Assembly (NCBI GenBank): GCA_034769895.1
Contig: CM068367.1
Span: 319,783,662 to 319,847,661, forward strand
DNA from: Magicicada septendecula
Lineage: Eukaryota; Arthropoda; Insecta; Hemiptera; Cicadidae
DNA length: 64,000 nt
Direction: 5' to 3'
Under the pieces are notes generated by a model. The model worked only from the letters and a program-made list of their open reading frames with translations. It was not told the origin of the DNA and did no database searches. Positions 12,547-24,402 of this stretch are shown here, one piece after another. Position numbers and translations under genes: made by a program. Each line of letters starts with the position of its first letter. The stretch's first letter is position 1.

Positions 12547-13938
12547 ATGAGTACTAATAAAAATAATGACGAAAACGTCAGCGTCACTGACGAAACATTT
12601 ACGAGTGAGATGGGCATTCACTCAACACCAATTAGTCAGATTGGTGAATGTAGTGCCACCGAATCAGTCGAATTAAATACAATACAAGTGACACCCACCT
12701 CAACTCGGTATGAAAACAAAAAAGATTATGGTAACGATATGAAGAGTATGATGCAGATATTGTTAAGTAAATTTGACGAGAAGTTTGATGAGCAAAAAAG
12801 CGAAATTAAAGAAATTAAGAGTAGTTTTAATGATAAATTCAATGAACAAAATAGTAAATTTGATAAATTGAGCAGTGATGTTAGCGAAGTCAAGAGTGGT
12901 TTCGAATTACAGAATAATAAATTTGATGAGTTGAAAAACCATATCAATGAAATTAATAAGCATTTAGAAAATACCAATGAAATATTTGAAAATAACTTTA
13001 ACAAATTAGAACAGAATATTGAGAGAATGGGAGTGTGGGGAATAAATACAGGTAAGAAAAACACAAACGAAAGTGACGGAAATATATGTATTCATGGTAA
13101 TGGTATTAGTTTAGATGCAAAACAGGTGGCGGTAGACAAGGTGAGTAATAACGATAATTATAACAATGAGTTAATGAGTGATAACAGTGGTGTAATTCAA
13201 AACGTGATGTTAGAGAGTAAAGTGGTGAGCAGAGAAAGTGTTGATGAGGTTGTGAGAGTGTGTGTAGAGAGGTTAGGTGGGCAAAGGGCAAATTTTCCCC
13301 AAGTTTATGGTGAAACAGAGGTTTCACAGGTGTTTGATGAGGACAGAGTTTCCTCCAGAAGTTATGTGGGAGACGTGGTGTCTCCAAAAGGTCCCTTCAG
13401 TTGTTGTAGTGATGTATTTGTATCTGGTAAAGCCAGAAAGTATTTTAACGATTTTATGTTGCCCTTTGCATGGAATGAGTTGATTCAGGGGGGTAGTGAC
13501 AGGTGTTATGGTGAGAGAGAGTTGTGTGTAGATAGGGAGATTAAACTATTCAAGGTGAATAGAAATTATGAAGAATTTGTAGAAAGGTTAGATGTAGAGA
13601 GAGCTGGTAATTATATTGAGTACTCACCTTATATTGAAACTGAGGTAGTAGCAGAAATAGATGATAGACACTTACCTTATGATGTGATGAATGTAGTGGA
13701 GGAGTATAATGATAAAATGACTTACCTTATGTTGAACAAAAATACTGATGGAGACAGAACTAAAATCACTAATGTAGACGGGCTTTATGAATTGATGGTA
13801 GACAAAAATGTAGTTAATTATTGTGTTAATATAATTAACGAAAGTAGGCATTATAATGATCATTACAATATAATGTGTGTTGACAATAATGACTTGTGTT
13901 ATAAATATATAAGACTAATATATGATGACGGCGGTTAA
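12547..13938 (+). CDS. Coiled-coil protein of element B (463 aa, looks whole)
   Basis: Single long open frame. It has an acidic N-terminus (NVSVTDETFTSEMGIHSTP), then a long heptad-like coiled coil at about residues 60-165 (units such as FDEKFDEQKSEIKEIKSSF and NNKFDELKNHINEINKHL). An acidic linker follows, then a C-terminal domain with RLGGQRANFP, DEDRVSS, VSGKARKYFNDFMLPFAWNE and FKVNRNYEEFVERLD, ending YKYIRLIYDDGG. The C-terminal domain recurs in elements A and D, with element D also ending YIFDDGG. No zinc knuckle, protease or polymerase motif is visible. The function is unknown; a Gag-like self-assembling structural protein is possible. Confidence 0.75.
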   Translation: MSTNKNNDENVSVTDETFTSEMGIHSTPISQIGECSATESVELNTIQVTPTSTRYENKKDYGNDMKSMMQILLSKFDEKFDEQKSEIKEIKSSFNDKFNEQNSKFDKLSSDVSEVKSGFELQNNKFDELKNHINEINKHLENTNEIFENNFNKLEQNIERMGVWGINTGKKNTNESDGNICIHGNGISLDAKQVAVDKVSNNDNYNNELMSDNSGVIQNVMLESKVVSRESVDEVVRVCVERLGGQRANFPQVYGETEVSQVFDEDRVSSRSYVGDVVSPKGPFSCCSDVFVSGKARKYFNDFMLPFAWNELIQGGSDRCYGERELCVDREIKLFKVNRNYEEFVERLDVERAGNYIEYSPYIETEVVAEIDDRHLPYDVMNVVEEYNDKMTYLMLNKNTDGDRTKITNVDGLYELMVDKNVVNYCVNIINESRHYNDHYNIMCVDNNDLCYKYIRLIYDDGG

Positions 13939-14914
13939 AATAAAAATAAGTGAATGGACATTTTAAATATTTTAGTTTATGGTAATGACCTGGCTAGATT
14001 ATGAAATGAAGGTGGTAAACAGAAAAATGATGACAAAAAATTGTAAATAAATTCATAGTGAAATTAATTGTGTCTATGTTGTAAAATGTATTTAATGTAA
14101 ACAATGTGTGTATGTAGTAGAAATTGTTTTAATAATAATAATAATAATAATATTTTGACAGACTAAATAAATAATGAGAATAATTATGAAGGTGATAATA
14201 GATGAAATGTAATTGTTTTGGAGTAAGGTAATTAAAACTGGTGGTTTAAGTAATTGATTGAATCAAACGATTTGAGACGTTTGAATATTTTGATTGATTT
14301 AAAATGTTGTATAAAGAAATTTTGATAATGGATTTAAATGATTTTATGAGATTTAAACTTGATAATAAATAATAAATAAATAAATGTAAAATGTATTGAG
14401 TTATGGAATCATATGTTTGCTATAATGTTTCAGAAGATGCATGGAGTTATGTGCATTATTTGGTGTTTATATTTTTGTGTCTATGACAGTATGTACTGTA
14501 AGTATGAATTTTATAATGCAATTTAAGTAAAGCAATATAATTAAATGTTTCAATGATATTTTCAATGTGTTTAAGAGATTTTAAGTCAAATGATGAAATT
14601 GATTTGAGATAGTTATGAATTTTCAGTGGGTTGTAAAAGATAGAATTTGGGTGATAGTAATTGTTTAAGTAGGGCATGTGAGTCAATCAAAGGTAGTTTC
14701 AAAGGGGTGTTAAACAGAATAAGATTCTTGAGAATAAAAGTGGTATAGAAATTGAGTATTGGTAGTGACACAGTAGCAATGGGGAATATATGTAGAGGAA
14801 TGAGAGTGATATATTTAGGTAGTAAAGAGATGGGGATATTTTGTAGAGGAAAGTGATGTGATTGAAGAGTAATTAAATAATGGGGGAATTTTGTAAAGGG
14901 GGTGGTGTGATAAG

Positions 14915-15045
14915 GAGTCCTCAACGAAAAGCGTTGTGGCGGGAGTTGAACCGTATGTGCGCCGGAGGGGTTACCTAGGGGGAGACCAGGAACCAATGAG
15001 GGAATGAGCATGGGGTGGGAACACACGTCCTTAATACAAAGAGGG
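14915..15045 (+). other. Conserved middle noncoding block of element B
   Basis: Shares GCGTTG(T/C)GGCG, a CCTAGG-like word, GGGAACACAC and TCCTTA.TACAAAGA with element D (47728-47875) and, on the reverse strand, with element C (20005-20165). Surrounding bases are much less alike. No open frame is conserved, so an RNA or DNA role is likelier than coding. Confidence 0.6.
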
Positions 15046-16127
15046 TAGAGAGTATTTTGTTATAAGGTTAGAATGAGTAAATGGGAGTTAGAGTAGTAAG
15101 TTAGTGGAGATAAATATTTTGAGAGACGGGTGTCATACTAGATAAAATCTGTTAGTAAGTGTTAGAGTCAGAAGGGGGATGAGGGGGATTTAATCACCCA
15201 TTTATAAGTCGAATTATTATGAATAATTAAGTCACCCAAACTAATTGAGAATGAAAAGGCTAAAGAGAGAATCATAGTTAAAATATGCTAATAAATGAAA
15301 CCAGTAAAAGATTGAGTAGAATTTGAAAATAAATTGAAGTTGCAAAATGCGTAAATTTTGGTCAGTTTAAATGTGAATTTTATTGTTTATTGTAAGGTAA
15401 TGACAACCATGTTATTTTTGAGTTTTCTCTAGTTTATTATGTTTGAAGGTAAAATTTACAAGCAGGTTTCATGTATTTTATGGTGTAGCTTTGTGTAGTG
15501 GATATAGGTCAAGGTCATTTACTTGACCCAGAGAGATCAGCTGATGGTTGATGTTAGAGACAGGACCAGTTTCTAGTAATTAATTCATGCAATTGTGTTA
15601 CTTAATTAAATTAAATAATTTTATTTTTCTTGATGTCGATGAAAGAAATATTTAGGGAAATCAAAATTTTTTTGAAAAAAAAAAAATTTATTGATTTATG
15701 CCTGCCGTATAGATGATGTTTTGAGGTTCCGAGTATATTGTTGTTTATATGTATTACTAGTGTGTTTATTGAATTATATTGTTTAGTATACATGTGTAAG
15801 CAAATGTAATGATAAGTGAATTTATGATTTAATAAGATGTTCCGTTTATGTGTTTTTTATGATTGTTAGTAGTAGTGAAGAAGAAATGTAGATTCATGTA
15901 AAAGATTTTGGGATTTTAATGAAATTAATGGTAATGTAAAAGTTTGATTTTGAACTTAGATTAATTTTTGAACAAAATTTAAATGATTTGGATTTAATTA
16001 GCTGCTGTGTTTTGATTTGAAAACGTAACGTTAATTTGCGAAAAGAAATTGAAATTTGAAAGATGAAATATTGTATGAGTTAAAAGTATGGAATTTGTTC
16101 AGAATGTAATAATGAGTGTGTGTACGC

Positions 16128-16473
16128 ACCCAGTACTTGCTAAAGGCAACCCAGTATGCACGTAAGGGGGAACATATCGGTTGAGGATCTGGTATGGTAT
16201 AAGGCCAGGGTTTTGATTTTGGGGTGGAATGTTAGAAGGTTAGGTGTACTATGATGAGTATCTGTCCGATTTTATGGTGTTGGGATCTCGAACAGAGAAG
16301 TCCAGTAATCTCGTTCAGGTGCAGCCATAGTCGCTGAGCTAGGGTTGTAGTTTACCCATGATGTGTTTAGAGATTAATGGGGGTTGTTGGCGCCATATCC
16401 TCACCGATCCTCTTAGGGGTTTAGCAATGAGAGTTCTTCTGTTTCAGCAGAAGACCTCTCATTGGGGGGGTCT
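16128..16473 (+). other. Conserved 3' noncoding block of element B with terminal hairpin
   Basis: Has paired CCAGTA motifs, AAGGGGGAACATATCGG, GTTGGGATCTCGAACAGAGA and CGCCATATCCTCACCGATCC. The terminal stem is CAATGAGAG (16425-16433) with CTCTCATTG (16456-16464), plus an inner stem TTCTTCTG/CAGCAGAAGA. It runs directly into the seven-G polypurine tract and the LTR. Compared with element A the stem has an A-U to G-C type paired change. Confidence 0.78.
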
Positions 16474-17313
16474 TGTAATGGGGCAGAAAGGGAGGTTTTT
16501 ATTTTTATTAAATTTCTTTAAATTTCAATTGTAAATCCCAAGCAAAGTGCAACAGTGTTCAAACAATGAACTCAGTGACATACCTGTTGGAACGAGGTGT
16601 TGTAATGGAACGCAATACGATTCTGAGAATCCCAGTGTTGTTACGCACTCAAATGCGCCACACCATCATGCGCGCAGAGGGCGCTACACATACTGAAACG
16701 AAGCCAAACAAAATGGCTAAATTATAAGATTTTGTTCGCCACGTGGTTTGAGAGATGACGGAAGTACCGTGATGACTCCGCCCATCCGAGTCTACGGCCT
16801 TGTCAAAAGGGAATATCGTCAATGCCTAACACACATAGACAACACTGTATTTGTGTAAGTTGACGAGCATTTATCGTAGGCAGGCTGTGCATTTTCCGTT
16901 TTGAGTCACAGTGGAGTGGCGCACGTTAGTAACGTTCTGCGCAGTCACCTAACAACTTTTCGCCTGGCTAGGCCAACCAACGACTCGTGGACCACAAGTA
17001 AAAACTTTTAACTGCTAATAGAAAACTACAAAAAACAGTCAAATGATACACCAGAATGAAGGAAGTGTACTGCACCAATAAAAAATCAACAATGTGGTGA
17101 ATAACAAAAACTTTCGGACATACAACCTAGTGCAACACGTGGCGATGAGAGGGACGCCGAAAGCTAAGTAGAAGACGAACCATTTCTCAATTTGATTATT
17201 CTAAATTAAAAGAGCGCTCTAAATAAATTATGGGGATTTAAATGTGAATGAATGTCGTGTGTGAGCAATTGCTGGGTTGCCTTCATATAATTTAAGATTT
17301 TATGGTAAGATGT

Positions 17314-18379
17314 TGTTAACAAACTTACATTTTTATAAATTAATAAATAGGTTTTGTTTATTTATTATGTATTCTGGCTCTGTAGACGCCATGTTGTTGT
17401 CTGCCAACCTGAATTTTCACTCACCAGGGTTCGAATTAGCGAACGGGAAAATCAGAACTGGTTATTTGAATAACGAGTCATTTCTTATTTTACTAAGCAA
17501 TTAAAATTTTATTGATCATTTATTGTTTTTTTATATCTCTTTCAATTCCCATAATTCTTAACAATTTTTTGCATATCAAAATGAAAATTATTCAGACAAA
17601 ACTTAATTTTTCTTATATAGATAAAATAACATTTTAAAACTACCATCAAAATTTAATTAACCCAAACCAGCGATTCTTATTTTATCATTTTTATTATTTT
17701 TATTCACGCTCGCATTCATACATATACCCCATGCCCATTTGAGATCTCAATTTCATTTAATGGTAAATAGTATACTTTAAAAAAAAAAATAATAATTTGA
17801 AGTTGATATACCACTCTGGTTACTGATCTGGCTTTACGAAAGAGTCCAATGTTTCGTAGTACCTTCCATCACTCCGCACATATTAGTCGCACCTTTGTTT
17901 ATCTAAACTGTTACTTTAATTATTTAATTACTCACTGGATAATCATGTTCCGTTTTAAATTGTACACTCGGTTTTAAAATCACATTTTGTTTGAGTTGCG
18001 GGCGCGACGAAAACTACGCCGAGCCGGCGGACGCGCAGACTGATTGCGTCCGTATTTATTGGATGTTCATAGCCGACTGCTCTTTGTTTTCTGCACACTG
18101 GGCGAGAAAGAATGTTTCGTGCGTGCTTTTCAAGCTGTTCACTGTGGCACACCTATGTGTGAATACGCTCCCCTCGCTGCTAACGTTCACATTCCCAGAC
18201 TCGTTAATGGCTTTTGTGCAACAACACCACCTATGTACGGCTTGGCTTGTTACCGCACTGACTGTAAGGTGTTAAAAAACTGTCCAGCGTTTATGATTCA
18301 AATGTTATTCAGCTGGAGTGGCCATTACATTTTACAATTATTTAAGAAAAAATAAACCCCAATAGTTTGTACCGTTACA
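17314..18379 (-). repeat. 3' LTR of element C
   Basis: 1066 bp, plus-strand ends TGTTAACAAAC and CCGTTACA. A 94-residue frame in it recurs nearly unchanged in the other LTR only because the LTRs are nearly identical; it has no recognisable domain. Confidence 0.88.
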
Positions 18380-18750
18380 AAACCCCCTCAATGTGAGGTT
18401 TTAGGCCGAAGCATAAAAACTCTCATTGACACTCTCATACTTTCTAAAGGGATCAGCTAGGATATGTCGCCACAACCCCTTTACTGTTTATAAAAAAATT
18501 ATAATAACACCCTTGGTCCGATGATGGTGATAGTACCTGCATGACTGTACTGGACTTCTCCTTCGAGATCCCAACACCATAAGGCCCATCAGGCGCTTTA
18601 CGCTCCTGATCTGACGTGCAGGCCAGCTCAGGACCGCCGTCACAACATCACCAAACGCTGAAACATCAAATACAAATGTCAAATAGTGGCCTTGGATAAT
18701 ACCATATCCCTACCTGATCTGTTTCCCCTTAGTTGTGCGCTGGTTTGTGT
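18380..18750 (-). other. Conserved 3' noncoding block and hairpin of element C
   Basis: On the minus strand it carries GGGGAAACAGATC, GTTGGGATCTCGAAGGAGAA, GGCGACATATCCTAGCTGATCC and a terminal stem, CAATGAGAG against CTCACATTG, within 18388-18429. The stem is followed by a G-rich polypurine tract next to the LTR. The order is as in elements A, B and D. Confidence 0.7.
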
Positions 18751-20004
18751 TAAGAAGCACTGGTTTTTCTTTATTCTTAACACATGTATATATGAATCCT
18801 TAAACTAACATGATACATTTATAAACTTCCACAAAATCATTCTGTATACCCTTCTCTTGTTAACTCTTTTTCAAAATCAAAATTATTGCCCTTATCCCCA
18901 TCAGACATTTCCCATTACAATATTACAAATACCTTCCACAGTATTTAAACACACTATCAAAATGTACTCAAATACAATTCAAATCTCTCCGTTTCTACAA
19001 TCCTTAAACATTTTCTCTTTCATAGAAGAAGAAAAAAAAATTACTATTATTATTATTATTATTAACAGTAAGTGATCCGGCGCTGTTAATAATACTTATC
19101 CCCTTTACTCCTCCACACACACTATTTCCCCCCCCCCTGAACTGTTGCGTTCAGTTGCCTCCATAAGGACTGAGGCGGAAGGAGTAAGCACTTTTTTCTT
19201 TTCTCTCACTCCCATCCTTGCTTCAGCGTTACAAAACTTCAGGGTAAGTACCCCTACTTATTAGCTTAATATATGCCCCTAAGGTCTACCACCCCTATCT
19301 GGGTGAAAATAGCCTGCGTTCAAAATAATCTTAGATTCCCTTATTAAACCCCATTAAATTTCTAGGTTTGACCAATTTCAAAGGCAGCCAACTGTGGTCA
19401 GTTTTAACAATTGCTGCCCACAGCTAGTTGTCATCCAAAACCACGATCTGGGTTGGTAAGGCCGAGATCGCCCGAAATGTAGGGAATCGCTTATAAAACA
19501 TGTGATACATACATACAATTCATGTTTAAATTCCCACACTAATACATAATAAACATAATACATAATAATACACTCATAATTAACATTGTGATTATTACAT
19601 TCAACAAACAACTCACATTTAACTTTGATCAAAATTTACACACCCTACATCTTTAAATTTGCGTATAAAAATTATAAACATTACATTTTAATTTCAATTA
19701 AACTTTTATTAATTAGCCATCAATTATTTATCATTTATTATCATTTAATTCTTCATAATTTCAAATTTAATATTAACCTTTCCAGTTACATTACCTTCCT
19801 ACCATGAATTTTCCTTTTCTAACCCTTTTATCCTTATCTAGTTTGGGTGACTCTCTATTATTCACTATTTTCTCTATCTTATTTTGGCATTTGTCACTCT
19901 AACCTTACTACCCCCTTTTTCTACTAACAACCGCTTCTAACCATTAACATAATATGACACCAATATCTCTATAATAACCCCCTTCACAAATCCCATTTAA
20001 AACC

Positions 20005-20165
20005 TCTGGCACCGCTCATTTTTTGTACAAGGATGTATGTTCCCTACCTATGCTCATTCCCTTATGTTGGTTCCTGGATTCTACCTAGGGCAACCCTTTC
20101 CGGCACACAACGGTCCCTTCCTGTCCCAACACTTTTCGTTGCGGACTCCTACACTGGATCCTTAC
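20005..20165 (-). other. Conserved middle noncoding block of element C
   Basis: On the minus strand it shows CGCAACGAAAAGTGTTG, a CCCTAGGTAGAATCCAGGAA word, AGGGAACATACATCCTTGTA and ATGAGCGGTGCCAGAGG. These align with blocks in elements B and D. Confidence 0.6.
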
Positions 20166-21029
20166 TACAAAATATCACCATCAACAAATATATAATTACC
20201 ATTCACATTACTCACCTCTACATATAATCGCTAACTACTGTGTCCCTAAAATATCTAATACACTCTTTGTGTGTTACTGGTATTTCAAAATTCTTATTCT
20301 CTCTAACTCCCATTAAAATTAACTCTGCTTAACTCACCTGCCTTCTTTCATTAGCACCCAAACCCCTTTTACAACATTTCACCTTGATATAACACTAGAA
20401 AATTCATCACTTCTCTCCTTATAATAATATACCTCAATTTGAACATATTATCTGTTTAATCATGTACTAATTATTATAGAATTTTAATTGCATAAAATCA
20501 TTCAACTTCATTATCAAACTTTCTTTTGTACAACCTTAATTAAGTACTTAATTTTCAATTATTTGATTCAATCCCTTTAAAATCTCACAATTACTTTCAT
20601 CGCTTATTTAGTCTGTAAAATTTTATAATTATTATTAATTTATACTAATTAATTGAAAATTTAATTTAATTGATAATTAATATTATCAATTTCTATTACA
20701 TAACACATAGTACATCATAATGTAATACACAAATACATTTAACATAATGACATCAACACATAAAAGAATATACAGTCCAACTTATTATTTGTTATCATTA
20801 ACCACAAATCGTTCCATAAGACAATCCATTTCAAAACCACACTATTCACATAATTAAATGTTCATAAACAATAAACAATCGCCCTCCATCGTCGAATAAT
20901 AGTCTAATCTTATGATTATACCATTCATTTACTATTGAATACACTATCTCATGATTATCAACATAATGATTATCTATATTGTCATATTTCTCAACACCGC
21001 TTACCTTATCGTTTCTATTTTCATCTAAT

Positions 21030-21462
21030 TTATTTTTCTCTACTATTCTCTACCCCCATTTTATTCTCGTTATTCTCGTCTACTTTATTCTTTGGTCTAT
21101 CGAACTTCTCATTTACTAGCGCTACTATTTTTTCTTTCGTTTTATCGAAACGTGCATTCATTTCATCAATTTGTTTGTTAAAATTAAAATTTTGTTGTTT
21201 AATTTCCTCTTTCACTTCATCAAATTTGGCATTTAAGTTATTATTTTGCTCGTTCATAAGGAATTTCATCATATTTATTATGTCACTATTATCGTCTTTT
21301 GTTTTTATGACGAGTTGAGGTGGGTGTTACTGGTACTCTATCTAACTCTACAGATTCGGTCGCACTCGACTCGATCTGACTTATTGGCGTTGAACAAACT
21401 CCCATTTCACTCTTAAACATTTGGTCAGTTACGCTGACATTCTTGTTATTGTTTGCCATTTA
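21030..21462 (-). pseudogene. Remnant of element C coiled-coil protein gene
   Basis: Reverse-strand remains. The N-terminal piece has NVSVTDQMFKSEMGVCSTP and ISQIESSATESVELD, close to the element B protein start. Another piece is coiled coil (MMKFLMNEQNNNLNAKFDE, NKQIDEMNARFDKTKEK). The C-terminal domain seen in A, B and D is not recognisable. It is fossil and broken in several places. Confidence 0.65.
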
Positions 21463-21699
21463 AAAAAAAAATCTTTTACATATATTTCTTTTCAAAATAT
21501 TACCCTGTAATATTACACAACCTTATTATATATAAAAAAATATTTTATTTAAACTATTTACCCTACCACATGTAGTCACAACATAACCTTATCTTTACGT
21601 CTTTTTCACGTACCTCAAAAAAAAATTTTTTTTTATGTTATTTCAAATAACCATTCTGTTCCTCCCAGTAGGCTGTATTTATATAAATAATTTATATAA

Positions 21700-21765
21700 A
21701 GTCACTGTTCGGAATCGCCAATTGTTAACAAACTTAAATAAATAGTCACTGTTCTGGGCGCAAAT
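21700..21765 (-). promoter_or_regulatory. Duplicated LTR-end plus primer-binding site of element C
   Basis: Reading the minus strand, the LTR ends GTTTGTTAACA and is followed by a site TTGCGCCCAGAACAGTGAC. After about 20 bases, a second AGTTTGTTAACA plus a second site, TTGGCGATTCCGAACAGTGAC, follows. Here the extra copy lies inside the internal region, not inside the LTR. Confidence 0.75.
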
Positions 21766-22826
21766 TGTTAACAAACTTACCTTTTTCTAAATTAATAAAT
21801 AGGTTTTATTTATTTATTATGTATTTTGGCTCTGTAGACACCATGTTGTGGTCTGCCAACCTGAATTTTCACTCGCCAGGGTTCGAATTAGCGAACGGGA
21901 AAATCAGAACTGGTTATTTGAATAACGAGTCATTTCTTATTTTACTAAGCAATTAAAATTTTATTGATCATTTCTTGTTTTTTATATCTCTTTCAATTCC
22001 CATAATTCTTAACAATTTTTTGCATATCAAAATGAAAATTATCCAGACAAAACTTAATTTTTCTTATATAGATAAAATAACATTTTAAAACTACCATCAA
22101 AATTTAATTAACCCAAACCAGCGATTCTTATTTTATCATTTTTATTATTTTTATTCACGCTCGCATTCATACATATACCCCATGCCCATTTGAGATCTCA
22201 ATTTCATTTAATGGTAAATAGTGTACTTTAAAAAAAAAAAAATTTGAAGTTGATATACCACTCTGGTTACTGATCTGGCTTTATGAAAGAGTCCAATGTT
22301 TCGTAGTACCTTCCATCACTCCGCACATATTAGTCGCACCTTTGTTTATCTAAACTGTTACTTTAATTATTTAATTACTCACTGGATAATCATGTTCCGT
22401 TTTAAATTGTACACTCGGTTTTAAAATCACATTTTGTTTGAGTTGCGGGCGCGACGAAAACTACGCCGAGCCGGCGGACGCGCAGACTGATTGCGTCCGT
22501 ATTTGTTGGATGTTCATAGCTGACTGCTCTTTGTTTTCTGCACACTGGGCGAGAAAGAATGTTTCGTGCGTGCTTTTCAAGCTGTTCACTGTGGCACACC
22601 TATGTGTGAATACGCTCCCCTCGCTGCTAACGTTCACATTCCCAGACTCGTTAATGGCTTTTGTGCAACAACAACACCTATGTACGGCTTGGCTTGTTAC
22701 CGCACTGACTGTAAGGTGTTAAAAAACTGTCCAGCGTTTATGATTCAAATGTTATTCAGCTGGAGTGGCCATTACATTTTACAATTATTTAAGAAAAAAT
22801 AAACCCCAATAGTTTGTACCGTTACA
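21766..22826 (-). repeat. 5' LTR of element C
   Basis: 1061 bp. On the minus strand it has a consensus splice donor (AAAG|GTAAGT, GT at 21780-21779) about 14 bases before its end, in the same relative place as in elements A and B. Confidence 0.88.
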
Positions 22827-23354
22827 ATGTGAACTAGTAGCAGGGCGTTCATCATGTTGAGATAATGTTTTGTATTTTTCAAGAAAGGGTAAGAAAATTA
22901 ATAAGAATAAAATTTTAGAAGAAAATGAACAATCAGTAAACTTAAAGAGAAATAAATTAAATGTTAAAGTTGAGAGAATAAACGGATCCGATTCATGTAG
23001 TAAAACAGCATAGTTATTGTGTGACAAACCCAGTAACCTCTCTTACAGACTGTGAGTTCGTATAAAAGGATCCTGAACCCTTAAGGTAAGAATTACCATA
23101 TAAATATTATTTGTGTCTTTTGTTAATAGTAATGAAATGAGTAAGTACAAATGACGCCCAAGAACAGGAACTTGATTAAAAATATTGTAATAATAATAAA
23201 TCCTTTAAATAATGACTAAGGACAATTGGAAACTTAAGAATTTGGAGTTCAGTCTTGGAACCTAACTTTCAATGGTATGTGAACATTATCAGCAGGGTTA
23301 GGTTGGACAAGCACCATCATTAGAATTTACCACAGATAAGTCCTACCTACATAC

Positions 23355-23490
23355 CGCTACTTACCCTCTAAGACCGCTGGGCAGAACCAAGAAGCACCAC
23401 CATTGACGCAAGGTTGTTTGTTGTGTAAACTTGCGTCAGTGTGGTGGTGCCTCCCAGTTCTGTAAGTAACAGTAATGGAGGGTAAGTAAC
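23355..23490. repeat. Imperfect fold-back repeat, arms about 60 bp
   Basis: GCACCACCATTGACGCAAGG pairs with CTTGCGTCAGTGTGGTGGTG across a short TTGTTTGTTGTG loop. The pairing continues outward less perfectly to TTACCCTCT and GGAGGGTAAGTA. It may be a small MITE or the end of a foldback transposon; no clear target duplication was found. Confidence 0.65.
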
Positions 23491-23934
23491 AGTTCTTTTT
23501 ATATAGTTTTTCTGTAGTTGTATTTAACTTTGTAGAAGGTGGTGTTTTTTATTTTTTTGTGGTCCTTGCTTGTTAGTGAATGAATCTTGAGTAGGCTTTA
23601 GTTTGTATTTAATGTAATAGTTTGCCTCACACTGAAGACGATTACAGATTGTTTAGTAGTCAAAATGTTGTGTGATAGTTCTAACGATAGTATTTGTTTG
23701 ACGTACGCCTTCCGATAAGATATGGAGTTGTTTAGTGAAAGTTCAGTCAAGGTGGATAGCACGTTTGACGAACTCATCCTGGAAGGCATAAAGGTTTCTT
23801 CAGAATAAATGTGGGAAAAAATGGTTAATAAGGCTCCACCAAATGACAGCCGGTATAAGTATGTGAATGAAAGTAAATGTTTTGTTAAAATAGTAACAGA
23901 TATAGTACGAAGCCTCACTATCTGCAGGAACTGC

Positions 23935-24402
23935 GAGATGATCCCTCTAATTAATGTGATACAAAGCTTACAGTTAAGATGGAGCTTACAGCGTCGTTTG
24001 TAGAATAGAAAATAGAAGATGTCCTAGAAGAGCATGGGAAGCAAAACCAGAAGGTTAAAGGAGAAGAGACAGACCCAGGTTGAAGTGGTAAGACAGTATT
24101 AAAGTAAGTACAGAAAGGAGATTTATATACATTCATGTGCCTATAAAAAAAAAATAAAAAAAATTGATTGGATCAACTGTGGAAAGGAAAGTTGGATGGG
24201 CACTTGCTATGCCATTCGAACTGGCTGCCCCGATTGAGGGCGTATTGGAAGAGGAAGGCCCAGGCCCAGGTAGGACTACACGGTTCGGATAAGAAAAGGA
24301 ATAACGTATGTAATAAGGTGGTCAAGAGGCAGTCTACGTAAAGGAAGAAATTGCAAGCCCACTGACCTCTGGGTTGAGGAGAAGAAGAAGAAGAAGAAGA
24401 AA
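23935..24402 (+). mobile_element. Decayed non-LTR retrotransposon 3' scraps with (AAG)n tail
   Basis: In one frame 23975-24100 reads ENRRCPRRAWEAKPEG, then RRRDRPRLKW and DSIK. This is the RRxPRxxxxxxPEGRRRRGRPRxRW signature at the C-terminal end of many LINE reverse transcriptases. A stop interrupts it, so it is dead. Downstream, 24170-24402 ends in (AAG)n after GTTGAGG, a common LINE or SINE tail form. The parent clade cannot be named from this much. 23491-23934 upstream shows only broken frames that I do not recognise. Confidence 0.5.

Larger units (their letters stand above)
17314..22826 (-). mobile_element. LTR element C, reverse orientation, nested in element B
   Basis: 5513 bp, flanked by perfect ATGT duplications at 17310-17313 and 22827-22830. 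LTRs are at 17314-18379 and 21766-22826. The polypurine tract lies beside the left LTR and the primer-binding site beside the right, so the element reads right to left. LTRs differ by about 1.4% by eye. The coding part is broken (several breaks) and reduced; the remaining N-terminal pieces resemble the element B protein. The conserved middle and 3' noncoding blocks are present. No pol is seen. Confidence 0.88.
11112..23224 (+). mobile_element. LTR element B, non-autonomous, split by nested element C
   Basis: LTRs at 11112-12349 and 16474-23224; the right one is interrupted by element C. The likely target duplication is ATTC (11108-11111) and ATTG (23225-23228), three of four bases matching. 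Without the insert the element is about 6.6 kb. Parts: LTR, primer-binding site at 12352, a 463-residue coiled-coil protein gene that looks whole, a long noncoding stretch with two conserved blocks, a polypurine tract and an LTR. There is no pol. LTR divergence looks like 2-3%, higher than in element C, which fits the nesting order. Confidence 0.85.
16474..23224 (+). repeat. 3' LTR of element B, interrupted by element C
   Basis: LTR sequence occupies 16474-17313 and 22831-23224, about 1234 bases in total against 1238 for the left copy. The gap is element C plus one copy of its ATGT target duplication. Confidence 0.88.

Noticed and set aside
13106-13387. Reverse-strand frames opposite the coiled-coil genes of A, B and D
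   Set aside because: Shadows of the plus-strand genes caused by biased codon use; no family resemblance.
17991-18355. Open frames of 94-103 codons repeated at 22438-22802
   Set aside because: They lie in the two LTRs of element C and recur only because the LTRs are near-identical; no domain, and both strands are open at once.
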